Assembly: GCF_000014805.1 (NCBI RefSeq)
Contig: NC_008570.1
Location: 2,485,001-2,549,000, forward strand
Direction: 5' to 3'
Source of the DNA: Aeromonas hydrophila subsp. hydrophila ATCC 7966
GTDB lineage: Bacteria > Pseudomonadota > Gammaproteobacteria > Enterobacterales > Aeromonadaceae
DNA: 64,000 bases
Shown here: in pieces, positions 8,728-18,123 of the stretch
Layout: each line of letters starts with the position of its first letter
How positions within the stretch are numbered: the first letter of the stretch is position 1
Made by a program: the position numbers and the translations under genes
The notes under the pieces: model-generated
The model's database searches: none
Seen by the model: only the letters and a program-made list of their open reading frames with translations
What the model was told of the DNA's origin: nothing

Positions 8728-8761
8728 AAAAAAAGCCAGGTACGAATTCCTTGTACCTGGC
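8728..8761 (-). terminator. Terminator on the minus strand, downstream of rsmF
   Basis: GCCAGGTAC (8735-8743) and GTACCTGGC (8753-8761) form the stem, and the run of A at 8728-8734 gives seven U on the minus strand. It lies about 140 bases beyond the rsmF stop. Confidence 0.85.
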
Positions 8762-8895
8762 ATAGGGGAATTGGCTCCTTGCAGAGCCGTGCGCTAACTG
8801 GTGTTCGGATAGCCTTAAGCTTAGACAAGGCTCAAGGCTTTTCAAGATCCACGCAAAAGTTCAACCGGAGTGTGGGTTTTCCGGCTCCAACAACT
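8735..8895 (-). ncRNA. Possible structured 3' UTR or small RNA downstream of rsmF
   Basis: Between the rsmF stop and its terminator are about 140 bases with several hairpins on the minus strand. These include CCGGA with TCCGG near 8862-8880, AGCCTT with AAGGCT (8811-8832), GGCTC with GAGCC (8773-8787), and the terminator hairpin, whose loop contains AAGGA. No ORF is seen. The arrangement resembles a 3'-UTR-derived small RNA with an intrinsic terminator. I do not recognise a known family, and it could be an unusually long 3' UTR. Confidence 0.35.
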
Positions 8896-8899
8896 CTCG

Positions 8900-10327
8900 T
8901 TACACAAACAGATTGTTGTCACGCACCAGCTCGCGGGGCAGGGCATTCTTGACCCGGCTGCCCACCCATTTCCCCATGCCCAGGGTATGACCCTGATAGC
9001 GGACGATCACCTCGCCAGTGCCGGCGGCTTGCTCCGGCCACACATCCCGCCCCATCATGAACTCCCGCGCATCAGCAATGCCGAGCTCGACGAATCCCTT
9101 GCTCGCACCATCGCCATAGGCTAGCGCCCACTCATGGGTCAGCCGATACCCCTTCTTGAAGGTCTCCGCCAGTTTCAGCCCGATGCGATCGAAGCGCAGC
9201 TTGCCCTGTACCTGTTCGAACCGCTGGGGGAAGAGCCAGATCTCCTCGCTGCGGCCAAACAGATTTCCCTGCGGTACGACCCCGAAAGCGGCTTCTATCT
9301 CGCGCAGCATGGGCTCGGACTCTTTGGCCGGCAGCGGCAAGAAGGGGAATTTGCCGAGCTTGCCCGGTTTGAACATGGTGTTGGGCACGGAGTAATGCTT
9401 GCGCAATCTGGCAACGAAAAAGCCTTCACTGTCGAAGATTTGGGGCCAAACGTGCAGGTATCCTTCCGGCGTGCAGGCCTGCTCTGCAGCGGGGAAGAGA
9501 TCGGCCAGCGAGTCAAAGCTGAACGCAGCGCCGAACTTGTCCAGCAGTGACTGACAGACCGCCTGGTTCTCCTGCAGACTCAAGGTACAGGTGGAGTAGA
9601 CCAGCACGCCGCCCGGTTTGAGGGCATGAAAGGCACTCTCCAGCAACCCCTGCTGCACCGCTGCGATCTCGTCGATGCTCTCGATGCTCCAGTTGCGCAA
9701 GGCATCTTCATCCTTGCGCACCGAGCCCTCGCCGGAGCAGGGGGCGTCGAGCAGGATGGCATCGAAGGTTTCTGGCAACCACTGGCCGAAGACCTTGGCA
9801 TCAAAATGGGTCATGCCTACGTTGGTCACGCCGCAGCGCTGCAGATTGGCGCTGAGCACCTTGAGCCGGCTGCTGGAGTACTCGTTGGCAACCAGCATGC
9901 CCTGGTTGTTCATCAAGGCCGCGATCTGGGTGGTCTTGGAGCCGGGGGCCGCCGCCGCGTCCAGCAGCATGCCGTCGCGCCGGGTCTGCTCGCAGGCAAA
10001 CAGGGCGGTGACCGGCAGCATGGAGCTCGCTTCCTGAATGTAGAAGAGACCGCTCAAATGCTCGGCGGTGTTGCCAAGAGGCACGCTCTCGTCTTCACGG
10101 CTGAGCCAGAAGCCTGTGTCGCACCAGGGAACGGGATCGAGCTGCCAACCGAGCGGTTGCATACGCGCTACAAATGCCGCCACAGATATCTTCAGGGTGT
10201 TGACCCGGATGCTGCGCCGCAGCGGTCGTCGACAACTGGCCACGAACTCATCCATGGAGAGGTGCGCCGGCATGATGGCCGCGATATGGCGCAAGAAGTG
10301 ATCGGGAAGATAGGTGTTGTCGTGCAC
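8900..10327 (-). CDS. rsmF: 16S rRNA (cytosine-1407-C5)-methyltransferase RsmF
   Basis: This is a NOL1/NOP2/Sun-family methyltransferase closely matching E. coli YebU (PLRRSIRVNTLKISV, AEHLSGLFYIQEASSM). The SAM site is AAAPGSKTTQI. The catalytic cysteines are in DAPCSGEG and YSTCTL. A C-terminal RNA-binding region ends PRELVRDNNLFV. I chose a GTG at 10327 (475 residues) because it aligns with the E. coli start. An in-frame ATG at 10363 is the alternative, and still earlier ATGs would run through the let operon terminator. In E. coli rsmF lies next to letB, as here. Confidence 0.94.
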   Translation of the reverse strand: MHDNTYLPDHFLRHIAAIMPAHLSMDEFVASCRRPLRRSIRVNTLKISVAAFVARMQPLGWQLDPVPWCDTGFWLSREDESVPLGNTAEHLSGLFYIQEASSMLPVTALFACEQTRRDGMLLDAAAAPGSKTTQIAALMNNQGMLVANEYSSSRLKVLSANLQRCGVTNVGMTHFDAKVFGQWLPETFDAILLDAPCSGEGSVRKDEDALRNWSIESIDEIAAVQQGLLESAFHALKPGGVLVYSTCTLSLQENQAVCQSLLDKFGAAFSFDSLADLFPAAEQACTPEGYLHVWPQIFDSEGFFVARLRKHYSVPNTMFKPGKLGKFPFLPLPAKESEPMLREIEAAFGVVPQGNLFGRSEEIWLFPQRFEQVQGKLRFDRIGLKLAETFKKGYRLTHEWALAYGDGASKGFVELGIADAREFMMGRDVWPEQAAGTGEVIVRYQGHTLGMGKWVGSRVKNALPRELVRDNNLFV

Positions 10328-10402
10328 GGTGCAGTCTCGTTGACCGAAAAAGAGGGGCGACATCTTATCACAAGGGTAGGAATATTCTGAAAGCGTGGCG
10401 GG

Positions 10403-10432
10403 TAAAAACAAGCCCGGCACAGTGCCGGGCTT
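10403..10432 (-). terminator. Terminator of the let operon
   Basis: AAGCCCGGCAC and GTGCCGGGCTT pair around one base, and the minus-strand product continues GTTTTTA. It separates letB from rsmF. Confidence 0.85.
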
Positions 10433-10457
10433 AAGTGAGCTTGGGTGAGGGGAGAGA

Positions 10458-13010
10458 TCAGGGCTGGATGCGGGGGCTCCACTCCTGCCACTCTTTCTCA
10501 GCTTTGGCATACAGCGGGTAGCTATGACCGGCCTTGACGGTCGGCCCCATCTCTTTCTCCGGAGTGTTGAAGGCGATGCCGCCCGCCAGCAGGCTCTGCA
10601 CCGTCTCCACCTCGATGGTGCCGCCGGTCAGGCCGATATCTGCCTTGACCCCGGATACGTTCCAGAAGCGGGAGTTGGCCCGCACCAGATGGGCGTACTC
10701 CTGCTCCACGTTGACGTCGATCAGCACCTCGCTGCCATCGCGGGCCAGCGCCACCTTGGTCACGCTGCCCACCACCATCTTGCGAAACAGCAATGGGCTG
10801 CCGACGCTCAAGCCATTGACCGACGCACTCTTGAGGGTGAGTGCCAGGCCGGCCGGGCCGCTTTGGCTCAGGGGGAAGCGATCCTTGCCTGCGCCTTGAC
10901 CGGGCTGCGCCTCCACAAAGGCGCCCTTGATCAGGGTATCGAGGTGGGCCACGCCGCCCAGCCCCAGCTTGGCCTGCACCAGGGTAAAGCGGGCACCAGA
11001 CTGCAGGAAGCGCGCGGCATACTGGCCATCCAGCTCGGCCTTGAAGATCACCTGGCCCAGGGTCGGCTCCAGCTCAATCTGTTCAATCTTGCCGATGTCG
11101 ACCCCGCGGTAGCGGATCGGGCTGCCGACCCCGAGTCCCGGGTTGCTGTCGGCCACCAGAGAGAGGGTCCGTACCTTGGCCTTGGCCTGCTCCTTGCTGT
11201 CAAACAGCTGGTGACTGCTGCGACCCGTACCGAGCCGATCGAATTCGATGGCGCCGCGCAGCAGGGTGGCGAGGTTCCCCACCTTGACCTGCACGCCATC
11301 CACCCGCACCCGGGTATCCAGCGCCGGCTTTTTCCAGAATTGCGGCTGCTGCTCCAGCAGGGGGGCATAGACACCGGCGATCTCGAGTTCGATCTCTACC
11401 CCCTCCTTGGCGGCGTGCAACGCGTTGACCTTGCCGGCCTCGAGCCCCAGATAGAGCACGGGGGAGCCGATGCCGATACCGTCAGCCTGCTCCGCCTTCA
11501 ACACCCAGCGCCGGGGCTTGGCATCCCGGGTGCCGAGCAGGGCCAGCTCCCGGCTGGGATAGAGCCGGTTGACCCGCTCGCCAGAGGGGTCCTGCACCAG
11601 CTTGATGCCGCCGCCAATCCAGGCGCTGGCCGGGCTGGTTTCCACCTTGATGCCGCTCAAGTCGGCATCGATCTGCAGCGGCGCCGCCCGATAGAAACGG
11701 GCCCGGTTGAGCAGATGCTGATACTGGCTCTGCACGACCAGAGCCACGCTGGCGTTGCCACCGCCATCCAGGGTGAGCTGGCTGATCTGGCCCACCTGCA
11801 AGCCCTTGTACCAGAGTGGCGCCCCTTCGTTGAGGCCGGCCAGATCGTCGGCCTGCAGCACCAGCTTGATGCCGCCCGGTTGTTCTTTGCTGCTCAGCGT
11901 CATGGCCTTGACCCGCTCGCCCGCCACATAGTCGAGGCGAATGGCCGGGCCCGCCAGCAGGCGATCCGCATGCTTGATGCCGCCGGCGCCTAGGGAGACG
12001 CTCTCCCACACCAGACGGCTGTTGCCGGTGATCCGAAACGCCTGCTCCGGGTTGATCAGTGCTGTCACCACCCGGCCCTTGGCGGTCAGGCGAATGGGGT
12101 CGATGCGGCCGATCTCGATACCTTCAAACAGGATCGGCATCCCCTCCTTGATAGGCAGATCCCCCGCCTGGATGGCGATCCGCTCACCGCGGGCCGCCTC
12201 GGCCAGGCCTTTGTAGAGGGTGAAGACCTGGCCTTTCTCCGGCTCCGGGGAGTCTTTGGGAGAGTCGAAGGCGATGCCGCCGCTCAGGATGGAGGTGAGG
12301 CTGCCGGCCTCCACATTGACCCCGGCCAGGCTGAAGGAGCCCTTGATGCCGCTGATGTTCCAGAAGCGGGTATCGGCCTTGATGAGGTGTTCAAAACGCG
12401 GCTCGATCACCAGATCCAGGAGCACGTTCTGGTTCTCTTCGCCAAGGCGGGTGTTGATGACGCTGCCCACCTCGATGCCGCGAAAATAGAGTTTGGCGCC
12501 GATGCCGACCGAGCCGAGCGAATCGGCAGTCAGGTGCAGCATCCGCCCCTGGGCCTGATACCCGGGGGGAGGGCCGTCCAGCGCGTCGAACTCCTCCTGC
12601 AGCGGGTTGTTGTCCCGCCCGGGCTGCAAGTTGATGTAGTTGCCGGAGACCAGGGTATCGAGGCCGGAGATCTCGGTGAGCGATGCCTTGGGGCTCACCA
12701 GCCAGAAGTCAGAGCCTTTGCGGATGAGCGGGCGAGCCCGGCTGTCAATCTTGGCCAGCACGGCTATCTTGCGGCCATCCTCGGCCAGCTCCAGCTCCTG
12801 CACCACCCCGATGGCGACCCCCTGATAGCGCACCTGGGTCTTGCCCGGCAGGATACCGTTGCCCTGGGCGAAGTTGATGCGGATCAGCTGGCCACTGCTG
12901 GCAAACTGCTGGTAGATGAAGCCTCCCGCCAGCAACAGGGCGATAAAGGGCAGCAACCAGACGGGTGACAACCAGCGACGCTTCTCAATGACGGGTTCAG
13001 CCCCGATCAT
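10458..13010 (-). CDS. letB: Lipid-transport MCE protein LetB (YebT)
   Basis: This is an 850-residue protein with one N-terminal membrane segment (about residues 16-34) followed by about seven MCE domains. Each repeat can be recognised by its 'G x x V x Y x G V x I G' style strand, for example RYQGVAIGVV, YFRGIEVGSV, LYLGLEAGKV and RYRGVDIGKI. E. coli LetB (877 residues) stacks seven MCE rings into a tube that bridges the inner and outer membranes and moves lipids. It lies 60 bases after the second letA gene on the same strand and ends at a strong terminator. Confidence 0.94.
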   Translation of the reverse strand: MIGAEPVIEKRRWLSPVWLLPFIALLLAGGFIYQQFASSGQLIRINFAQGNGILPGKTQVRYQGVAIGVVQELELAEDGRKIAVLAKIDSRARPLIRKGSDFWLVSPKASLTEISGLDTLVSGNYINLQPGRDNNPLQEEFDALDGPPPGYQAQGRMLHLTADSLGSVGIGAKLYFRGIEVGSVINTRLGEENQNVLLDLVIEPRFEHLIKADTRFWNISGIKGSFSLAGVNVEAGSLTSILSGGIAFDSPKDSPEPEKGQVFTLYKGLAEAARGERIAIQAGDLPIKEGMPILFEGIEIGRIDPIRLTAKGRVVTALINPEQAFRITGNSRLVWESVSLGAGGIKHADRLLAGPAIRLDYVAGERVKAMTLSSKEQPGGIKLVLQADDLAGLNEGAPLWYKGLQVGQISQLTLDGGGNASVALVVQSQYQHLLNRARFYRAAPLQIDADLSGIKVETSPASAWIGGGIKLVQDPSGERVNRLYPSRELALLGTRDAKPRRWVLKAEQADGIGIGSPVLYLGLEAGKVNALHAAKEGVEIELEIAGVYAPLLEQQPQFWKKPALDTRVRVDGVQVKVGNLATLLRGAIEFDRLGTGRSSHQLFDSKEQAKAKVRTLSLVADSNPGLGVGSPIRYRGVDIGKIEQIELEPTLGQVIFKAELDGQYAARFLQSGARFTLVQAKLGLGGVAHLDTLIKGAFVEAQPGQGAGKDRFPLSQSGPAGLALTLKSASVNGLSVGSPLLFRKMVVGSVTKVALARDGSEVLIDVNVEQEYAHLVRANSRFWNVSGVKADIGLTGGTIEVETVQSLLAGGIAFNTPEKEMGPTVKAGHSYPLYAKAEKEWQEWSPRIQP

Positions 13011-13070
13011 ACCGACTCCTTAATTGGCTCAGATAAAGACAAACAGTTTCAGGCATATGTGATGGCAGAC

Positions 13071-13679
13071 CTAGCGGGCCGCCTTGTCCCACAGCAGGCG
13101 CGTATCCAGCATGCGGGCCGACATCATGGTCAGCACCACCACGCCGGCAAAGGCGGTGGCGCCGGGGCCGGCCCGCACGTTGAGCAGCACCCCGCGATCA
13201 ACCAGGGCCACCATCAGCGAGATGACGAACAAGTCCAGCATGGACCAGCGACCGATGAAATCGATGATGCGATACATGATGAGCTGGCGTTTGCGCCGCA
13301 CCGGCTTGGTTCGTTGCAACTGCCAGCAGATCCAGCCCAGCCCAAGGATCTTGCCCACCGGTACTATGATGCTGGCGGTGAGGACGATGGTGGCGATGCC
13401 AGACATCTTGCTGCGATAGAGCATCATGATACCGCTGAAGATGGTATCGGACTGCAACAATCCCTTGTTGTAGAAATGGGTGATGGGCAGCAGGTTGGCG
13501 GGCAGCAACATGAAGCTGGCCAGCGCCAGCAGCCCCCAGGACCAGGCCAGGGAGTGGGGAATGCGCACCTGCAGCCGGCTGTGACAACGAGGGCAGACGC
13601 TGCCCGCCTGATAGCGCACCAGCAGGCCGCAGGTGTGGCAGCGGCAGAGCCCCAGTTCACGGGCGCTGGTCTGGGACAT
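13071..13679 (-). CDS. letA: LetA/PqiA-family membrane protein, second half
   Basis: This 202-residue PqiA-domain protein corresponds to the C-terminal half of E. coli LetA (YebS). It begins with a four-cysteine zinc-ribbon-like motif (CRCHTC, CPRCH), followed by four predicted membrane helices. The ATG at 13679 is preceded by GGAGGAG and overlaps the end of the first half-gene by 23 bases. Both halves have complete zinc motifs and good starts, so this looks like a natural two-gene form, not a recent frameshift. It probably acts with LetB in lipid transport at the inner membrane. Confidence 0.85.
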   Translation of the reverse strand: MSQTSARELGLCRCHTCGLLVRYQAGSVCPRCHSRLQVRIPHSLAWSWGLLALASFMLLPANLLPITHFYNKGLLQSDTIFSGIMMLYRSKMSGIATIVLTASIIVPVGKILGLGWICWQLQRTKPVRRKRQLIMYRIIDFIGRWSMLDLFVISLMVALVDRGVLLNVRAGPGATAFAGVVVLTMMSARMLDTRLLWDKAAR

Positions 13680-14289
13680 GGTCCGGCTCCTCCAGCGGTA
13701 CTCGCTCCCAGTAGGGGGCCGGGTCAAACAGGATCAGCAGGGTCAGGTTGAGCAACATCAGGATCCCCAGGCTCAACAGACCGCCGCCGAGGCGTACATC
13801 GGCGATGTCGATCAGCTTGAACAGGGCAACCAGCAGGCTGACGATATAAACCTCCAGCATGGCCCAGTGACGAAACACCTCCACCGCCTTCAGGGTCGGC
13901 GCCAGTATGTGCCAGCGTTTGGCGAGGCCCGAGGCCAGCGCAAAGATCCCGAGCAGCAAGCCCACCGGCGCCAGCACGGCGCACCAGAACACCAGCCCCG
14001 CCACCCAGATCTCGTGCTCGAGCAGCAGCACCATGATGCCCTTGAGCAGGTTGGCGTCCGAGTTGACGCCGGCCAGGCGCAGGTAGATCAGCGGTTCGAA
14101 GAAGGCGGACGGGAGCAACAGGAAGCCGGTGATGGTCAGCGCCATCAATTGGGAGGGGCGAAATGCATAGCGCCCGTACAGGTGCTGGTGACAGCGGGGA
14201 CAGTGGGCGTGGCGCCTCAGCGGCAATAACTTGCGTTCGATCAGCAAGTCGCAAGCCGGGCAGACGATCACGGGATTGAGATCCGACAT
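13657..14289 (-). CDS. letA: LetA/PqiA-family membrane protein, first half
   Basis: This 210-residue PqiA-domain protein corresponds to the N-terminal half of LetA. A CPAC and CPRCH zinc-ribbon-like motif (residues about 10-34) precedes four predicted membrane helices. Its 3' end overlaps the next letA gene, and letB follows, giving the operon letA1-letA2-letB. In E. coli a single 427-residue protein does this job. The gene is divergent from prpB, with about 148 bases of shared upstream DNA. Confidence 0.85.
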   Translation of the reverse strand: MSDLNPVIVCPACDLLIERKLLPLRRHAHCPRCHQHLYGRYAFRPSQLMALTITGFLLLPSAFFEPLIYLRLAGVNSDANLLKGIMVLLLEHEIWVAGLVFWCAVLAPVGLLLGIFALASGLAKRWHILAPTLKAVEVFRHWAMLEVYIVSLLVALFKLIDIADVRLGGGLLSLGILMLLNLTLLILFDPAPYWERVPLEEPDHVPDQRP

Positions 14290-14378
14290 TACGATTCAAC
14301 CTGTTGAAGGAATTGGTGAAATTTACCCTAAAACCCGCGTCCTGTCTTGCCTGGCGGGGGTATGCCACGAAAGTATGA

Positions 14379-14395
14379 TTGACGTTAACGTAAAC
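14379..14395 (+). promoter_or_regulatory. LiuR-like operator upstream of prpB
   Basis: TTGACGTTAACGTAAAC is built around ACGT-TA-ACGT with AT-rich flanks. From memory, this resembles the palindrome bound by LiuR, the MerR-family regulator of branched-chain amino-acid and related acyl-CoA breakdown in gammaproteobacteria. It lies 43 bases before the prpB start and also faces letA. The regulator itself is not in the window. Confidence 0.55.
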
Positions 14396-14437
14396 GTGAT
14401 ATTAGATAGTCTCACCAGACAAGTGAAAGGAGTCATG

Positions 14438-15325
14438 ATGTCCAGCCTTACCCCCTCGGCAGGCCTGCGTTTTCGTACCGCCCTCGCCAACGAACGCCCC
14501 CTGCAGATCGTCGGCACCATCAATGCCTACATGGCACTGATGGCAGAGCGCAGCGGCTTTCAGGCCATTTATCTGTCAGGCGCCGGCGTTGCCAACGCCT
14601 CCTATGGCCTGCCGGATCTCGGCATGACCTCCCTCAACGACGTACTGATCGACGCCGAACGCATCACTGCCGCTACCCGTATACCGTTGCTGGTCGACAT
14701 CGACACCGGCTGGGGCGGGGCATTCAACATCGCCCGCACCGTGCGCGTCTTCGAGCGGGCCGGGGTGGCCGCCGTGCACATGGAAGATCAGGTGGCCCAG
14801 AAGCGCTGTGGCCACCGGCCCAACAAGGCGGTGGTCTCGCAGGAGGAGATGTGTGATCGCATCAAGGCGGCGGTGGATGCCCGCGAGAATGGTGAGTTCG
14901 TCATCATGGCCCGCACTGACGCGCTGGCGGTGGAGGGGATTGGCCCGGCGCTGGAGCGCGCCGCCGCCTACGTGGCCGCCGGGGCCGACATGATCTTCGC
15001 CGAGGCGGTGACCGAGCTCGGTCAGTATGACCTGTTCAAGCAGGCGGCCGGGGTCCCCATTCTCGCCAACATGACCGAATTCGGCAAAACCGAGCTGTTC
15101 GACAAGGAGACACTCGCCGCCCACGGCGTCGACATGGTGCTCTATCCCTTGAGTGCCAGCCGGGCGGCTAATCAGGCGGCCCTCAACGTCTATCAGCACC
15201 TTCGCCAGGATGGCCATCAGCGGGCCGTCGTCGACACCATGCAGACCCGGGAGTCGCTCTACGACTTCCTCGGTTATCACCACTACGAGCAGACGCTGGA
15301 TCGTCTGTTTACATCCAGGGACTAG
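14438..15325 (+). CDS. prpB: Methylisocitrate lyase PrpB
   Basis: This 295-residue isocitrate-lyase-family enzyme splits 2-methylisocitrate into pyruvate and succinate. It has the family signature KRCGHRPNK, the metal-binding DIDTGWGG and HMEDQ segments, and the [15 protein letters not shown] start. I prefer the second of two adjacent ATGs (14435 and 14438) because GAAAGGAG ends five bases before it. prpC follows after 11 bases, making a prpBCD operon for propionyl-CoA use. Confidence 0.95.
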   Translation: MSSLTPSAGLRFRTALANERPLQIVGTINAYMALMAERSGFQAIYLSGAGVANASYGLPDLGMTSLNDVLIDAERITAATRIPLLVDIDTGWGGAFNIARTVRVFERAGVAAVHMEDQVAQKRCGHRPNKAVVSQEEMCDRIKAAVDARENGEFVIMARTDALAVEGIGPALERAAAYVAAGADMIFAEAVTELGQYDLFKQAAGVPILANMTEFGKTELFDKETLAAHGVDMVLYPLSASRAANQAALNVYQHLRQDGHQRAVVDTMQTRESLYDFLGYHHYEQTLDRLFTSRD

Positions 15326-15336
15326 GAGGAAAGGCA

Positions 15337-16464
15337 ATGGGACAGCAAAAACCGTTGGGTGGCGCCGGCCTGCGTGGCCAGAGCGCAGGGGAGACCAGCA
15401 TCTGCACCGTGGGCAAGAGCGGCACCGGGCTCACCTATCGCGGCTATGACATCCAGGAGCTGGCCGACGGCGCCCAGTTCGAAGAGGTCGCCTACCTGCT
15501 GCTCAAGGGCGAGCTGCCGGACGAACAGCAGCTCGAGGATTACAAGCGGACCCTGTGCAGCCTGCGCACCCTGCCTGCCGCCCTGCTGGAGGTGCTCGAG
15601 CGCATTCCCGCCGATGCCCACCCCATGGATGTGCTGCGCACCGGCTGCTCCATGCTCGGCGATCTGGAGCCGGAAGATGGCTTCGAACATGAGCACGAGG
15701 TGGCGGATCGGCTGCTGGCCGCCTTCCCGGGCATTCTCCTCTACTGGTACAAGTTCAGCCACGACGGGGTACGCATCCCCCTCGACACCGACGAGGAGTG
15801 CATCGGCGGCCACTTCCTGGCGCTGCTGCACCAGAAGGCGCCGAGCGAGCTGGAGCGCCGGGTGATGCACGTCTCCCTCATTCTCTACGCCGAGCATGAG
15901 TTCAACGCCTCCACCTTCGCGGCGCGGGTCTGCGCCTCGACGCTCTCTGACATGTTCTCCTGCGTCACCGCGGCCATCGGCACCCTGCGCGGCCCGCTGC
16001 ACGGCGGCGCCAACGAGGCCGCCATGGCGATGATCGAACCCTGGCAGGATGAGGCCCAGGCGCGGCGCGAGCTGCTGGCCAAGCTGGCGGCCAAGGAGAA
16101 GATCATGGGCTTTGGCCACGCCGTCTATCGCACCTCGGATCCACGCAACGTCATCATCAAGGGTTGGTCGGCCAAGCTGGCCGAGGCAGTGGGCGATGAC
16201 CGGCTCTACCGCGTCTCCTGCGAGGCGGAAAAGGTGATGTGGGAAGAAAAAGAGCTCTTTCCCAACGCCGACTTCTTCCACGCCAGCGCCTATCACTACA
16301 TGGGGATCCCGACCAAGCTGTTCACCCCCATCTTCGTCTGCTCGCGGGTCACTGGCTGGTGCGCCCACGTGATGGAGCAGCGCGAACACAACCGGATCAT
16401 CCGCCCGAGCGCCGATTACGTCGGCCCGGCGCCCCGGCATTTCGTCTCGCTGCAGCAGCGATAA
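15337..16464 (+). CDS. prpC: 2-methylcitrate synthase PrpC
   Basis: This 375-residue citrate-synthase-family enzyme joins propionyl-CoA and oxaloacetate. Active-site segments are GPLHGGANEAAM and GFGHAVYRTSDPR. The N-terminal TYRGYDIQELA is typical of the short methylcitrate type. AGGAGG lies at 15326-15331 before the ATG. The position between prpB and prpD supports the methylcitrate assignment over ordinary citrate synthase. Confidence 0.95.
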   Translation: MGQQKPLGGAGLRGQSAGETSICTVGKSGTGLTYRGYDIQELADGAQFEEVAYLLLKGELPDEQQLEDYKRTLCSLRTLPAALLEVLERIPADAHPMDVLRTGCSMLGDLEPEDGFEHEHEVADRLLAAFPGILLYWYKFSHDGVRIPLDTDEECIGGHFLALLHQKAPSELERRVMHVSLILYAEHEFNASTFAARVCASTLSDMFSCVTAAIGTLRGPLHGGANEAAMAMIEPWQDEAQARRELLAKLAAKEKIMGFGHAVYRTSDPRNVIIKGWSAKLAEAVGDDRLYRVSCEAEKVMWEEKELFPNADFFHASAYHYMGIPTKLFTPIFVCSRVTGWCAHVMEQREHNRIIRPSADYVGPAPRHFVSLQQR

Positions 16465-16593
16465 ACATGGGCAGCCCTGTCACTCCCTTGCCTCACCCGA
16501 CCCCGGCAGCACCGGGGTCAATACGCGCAGGCAGGCGGGCAGGGCGCCGTTTCATCACCCTGTTTCATTCACAACAACGATAAGGAAGTCACG

Positions 16594-18039
16594 ATGTCCG
16601 CCAACGTCGACGTCAACCACAGACCAGACCCCGATCAGGTGCTGGTCGATATTGCCGATTACGTCTGCAATCACCCCATTACCAGCCAGGCCGCCCTCGA
16701 TACCGCCCGTTACTGCCTGATGGATACCCTGGGCTGTGGCCTCCTGGCCCTGCGTTTTCCCGAGTGCACCAAGCACCTTGGTCCCATCGTGCCGGGCACC
16801 GTCGTGCCCTTCGGCGCCCGGGTACCCGGCACCCAGCTCTGCCTCGACCCGGTCAAGGCGGCCTGGGATATCGGCGCCATCATCCGCTGGCTCGATTACA
16901 ACGACACCTGGCTAGCCGCCGAGTGGGGTCACCCCTCCGACAACCTGGGTGGCATCCTCGCCACCGCCGACTGGCTCTCCCGTACCCGGGTGGCCGAAGG
17001 CAAGGCGCCGCTCACCATGAGCGATGTGCTGACGGCCATGGTGAAGGCCCACGAGATTCAGGGGGTGCTGGCGCTCGAGAACTCCTTCAACCGGGTCGGT
17101 CTCGATCACGTGGTGCTGGTGAAGGTTGCCAGTACCGCCGTGGTGACCCACATGCTGGGCGGCAGCCGCGATCAGGTGATCGATGCGGTCTCCCAGGCCT
17201 GGGTCGATGGCCAGAGCCTGCGTACCTACCGTCATGCGCCCAATGCGGGGTCGCGCAAGAGCTGGGCGGCGGGGGATGCCACCTCCCGGGCGGTGCGCCT
17301 CGCCCTTATTACCATGAGCGGCGAGATGGGCTATCCCGGCGCTCTGACTGCCCCCAAGTGGGGCTTCTATGACGTGCTGTTCAAGGGCAACCAGTTCGCC
17401 CTGCATCAGGGGTACGCCAGCTATGTGATGGAAAACGTGCTGTTCAAGATCTCCTATCCTGCCGAGTTCCACGCCCAGACGGCGGTGGAGTGTGCCATGA
17501 AGCTGCACGAGCAGGTGAAGGGACGCCTCGACGAGATTGACCGCATCGAGCTCACCACCCATGAGTCGGCCATTCGCATCATCAGCAAGGTCGGCGCCCT
17601 CAACAACCCGGCCGATAGGGATCACTGCCTGCAATACATGGTGGCGGTGCCGCTCATCTTCGGGCGTCTCATCGCCGAGGATTACGAGGACGCCGTGGCC
17701 GCCGATCCCCGCATCGATGGGCTGCGCGGCAAGATGGTAGTGCAGGAGGACAAGCGCTACAGCCGCGAGTATCTGGAGGCGGACAAGCGCTCCATTGCCA
17801 ACGCCATCCAGGTCTTCTTCAAGGACGGCACCCACACCGCCAAGGTGGAGGTGGAGTACCCGGTCGGTCATCGTCGCCGCCGCGAAGAGGGTATCCCACT
17901 GCTGGTGGAGAAGTTCCACCACAACCTGGCCACCCGCTTCCCGGCCAAACGGTCCGAGGCGATCCTGGCCCTCTGCCAGGATGGCAAGCAACTGGCCGCC
18001 ACCCCGGTGCACGCCTTCATGGACCTGCTGGTGATCTGA
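16594..18039 (+). CDS. prpD: 2-methylcitrate dehydratase PrpD
   Basis: This 481-residue MmgE/PrpD-family protein (E. coli PrpD has 483) dehydrates 2-methylcitrate to 2-methylaconitate. Conserved segments include [34 protein letters not shown] and [19 protein letters not shown]. The gap to prpC is 129 bases without an obvious terminator. No prpE, acnD/prpF or prpR gene is in the window. The E. coli-type PrpD and a housekeeping aconitase would complete the cycle. Confidence 0.95.
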   Translation: MSANVDVNHRPDPDQVLVDIADYVCNHPITSQAALDTARYCLMDTLGCGLLALRFPECTKHLGPIVPGTVVPFGARVPGTQLCLDPVKAAWDIGAIIRWLDYNDTWLAAEWGHPSDNLGGILATADWLSRTRVAEGKAPLTMSDVLTAMVKAHEIQGVLALENSFNRVGLDHVVLVKVASTAVVTHMLGGSRDQVIDAVSQAWVDGQSLRTYRHAPNAGSRKSWAAGDATSRAVRLALITMSGEMGYPGALTAPKWGFYDVLFKGNQFALHQGYASYVMENVLFKISYPAEFHAQTAVECAMKLHEQVKGRLDEIDRIELTTHESAIRIISKVGALNNPADRDHCLQYMVAVPLIFGRLIAEDYEDAVAADPRIDGLRGKMVVQEDKRYSREYLEADKRSIANAIQVFFKDGTHTAKVEVEYPVGHRRRREEGIPLLVEKFHHNLATRFPAKRSEAILALCQDGKQLAATPVHAFMDLLVI

Positions 18040-18071
18040 CCGCTCGCCTATCGGCGCACAGCCATAAACGA

Positions 18072-18095
18072 AAAGCGGGCCACTCGGCCCGCTTT
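18072..18095. terminator. Bidirectional terminator between prpD and the 18.1-kb gene
   Basis: AAAGCGGGCC (18072-18081) and GGCCCGCTTT (18086-18095) pair around a four-base loop between two convergent genes. Confidence 0.75.
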
Positions 18096-18123
18096 GTCAT
18101 GTCTGCCCGGATGGCTCCCAAGA

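Noticed and set aside
8773..8850. Possible tRNA or tRNA-like element (GGCTCC...TTCGGATAGCC)
   Set aside because: No cloverleaf can be folded: there is no proper T-arm GTTCRA loop, no matched acceptor stem and no CCA end. The hairpins fit a 3' UTR or small RNA better.
13633..14229. Plus-strand open frame opposite the letA genes
   Set aside because: Its translation is low-complexity, rich in Q, H and R, without motifs. The minus-strand frames carry zinc motifs and membrane helices.
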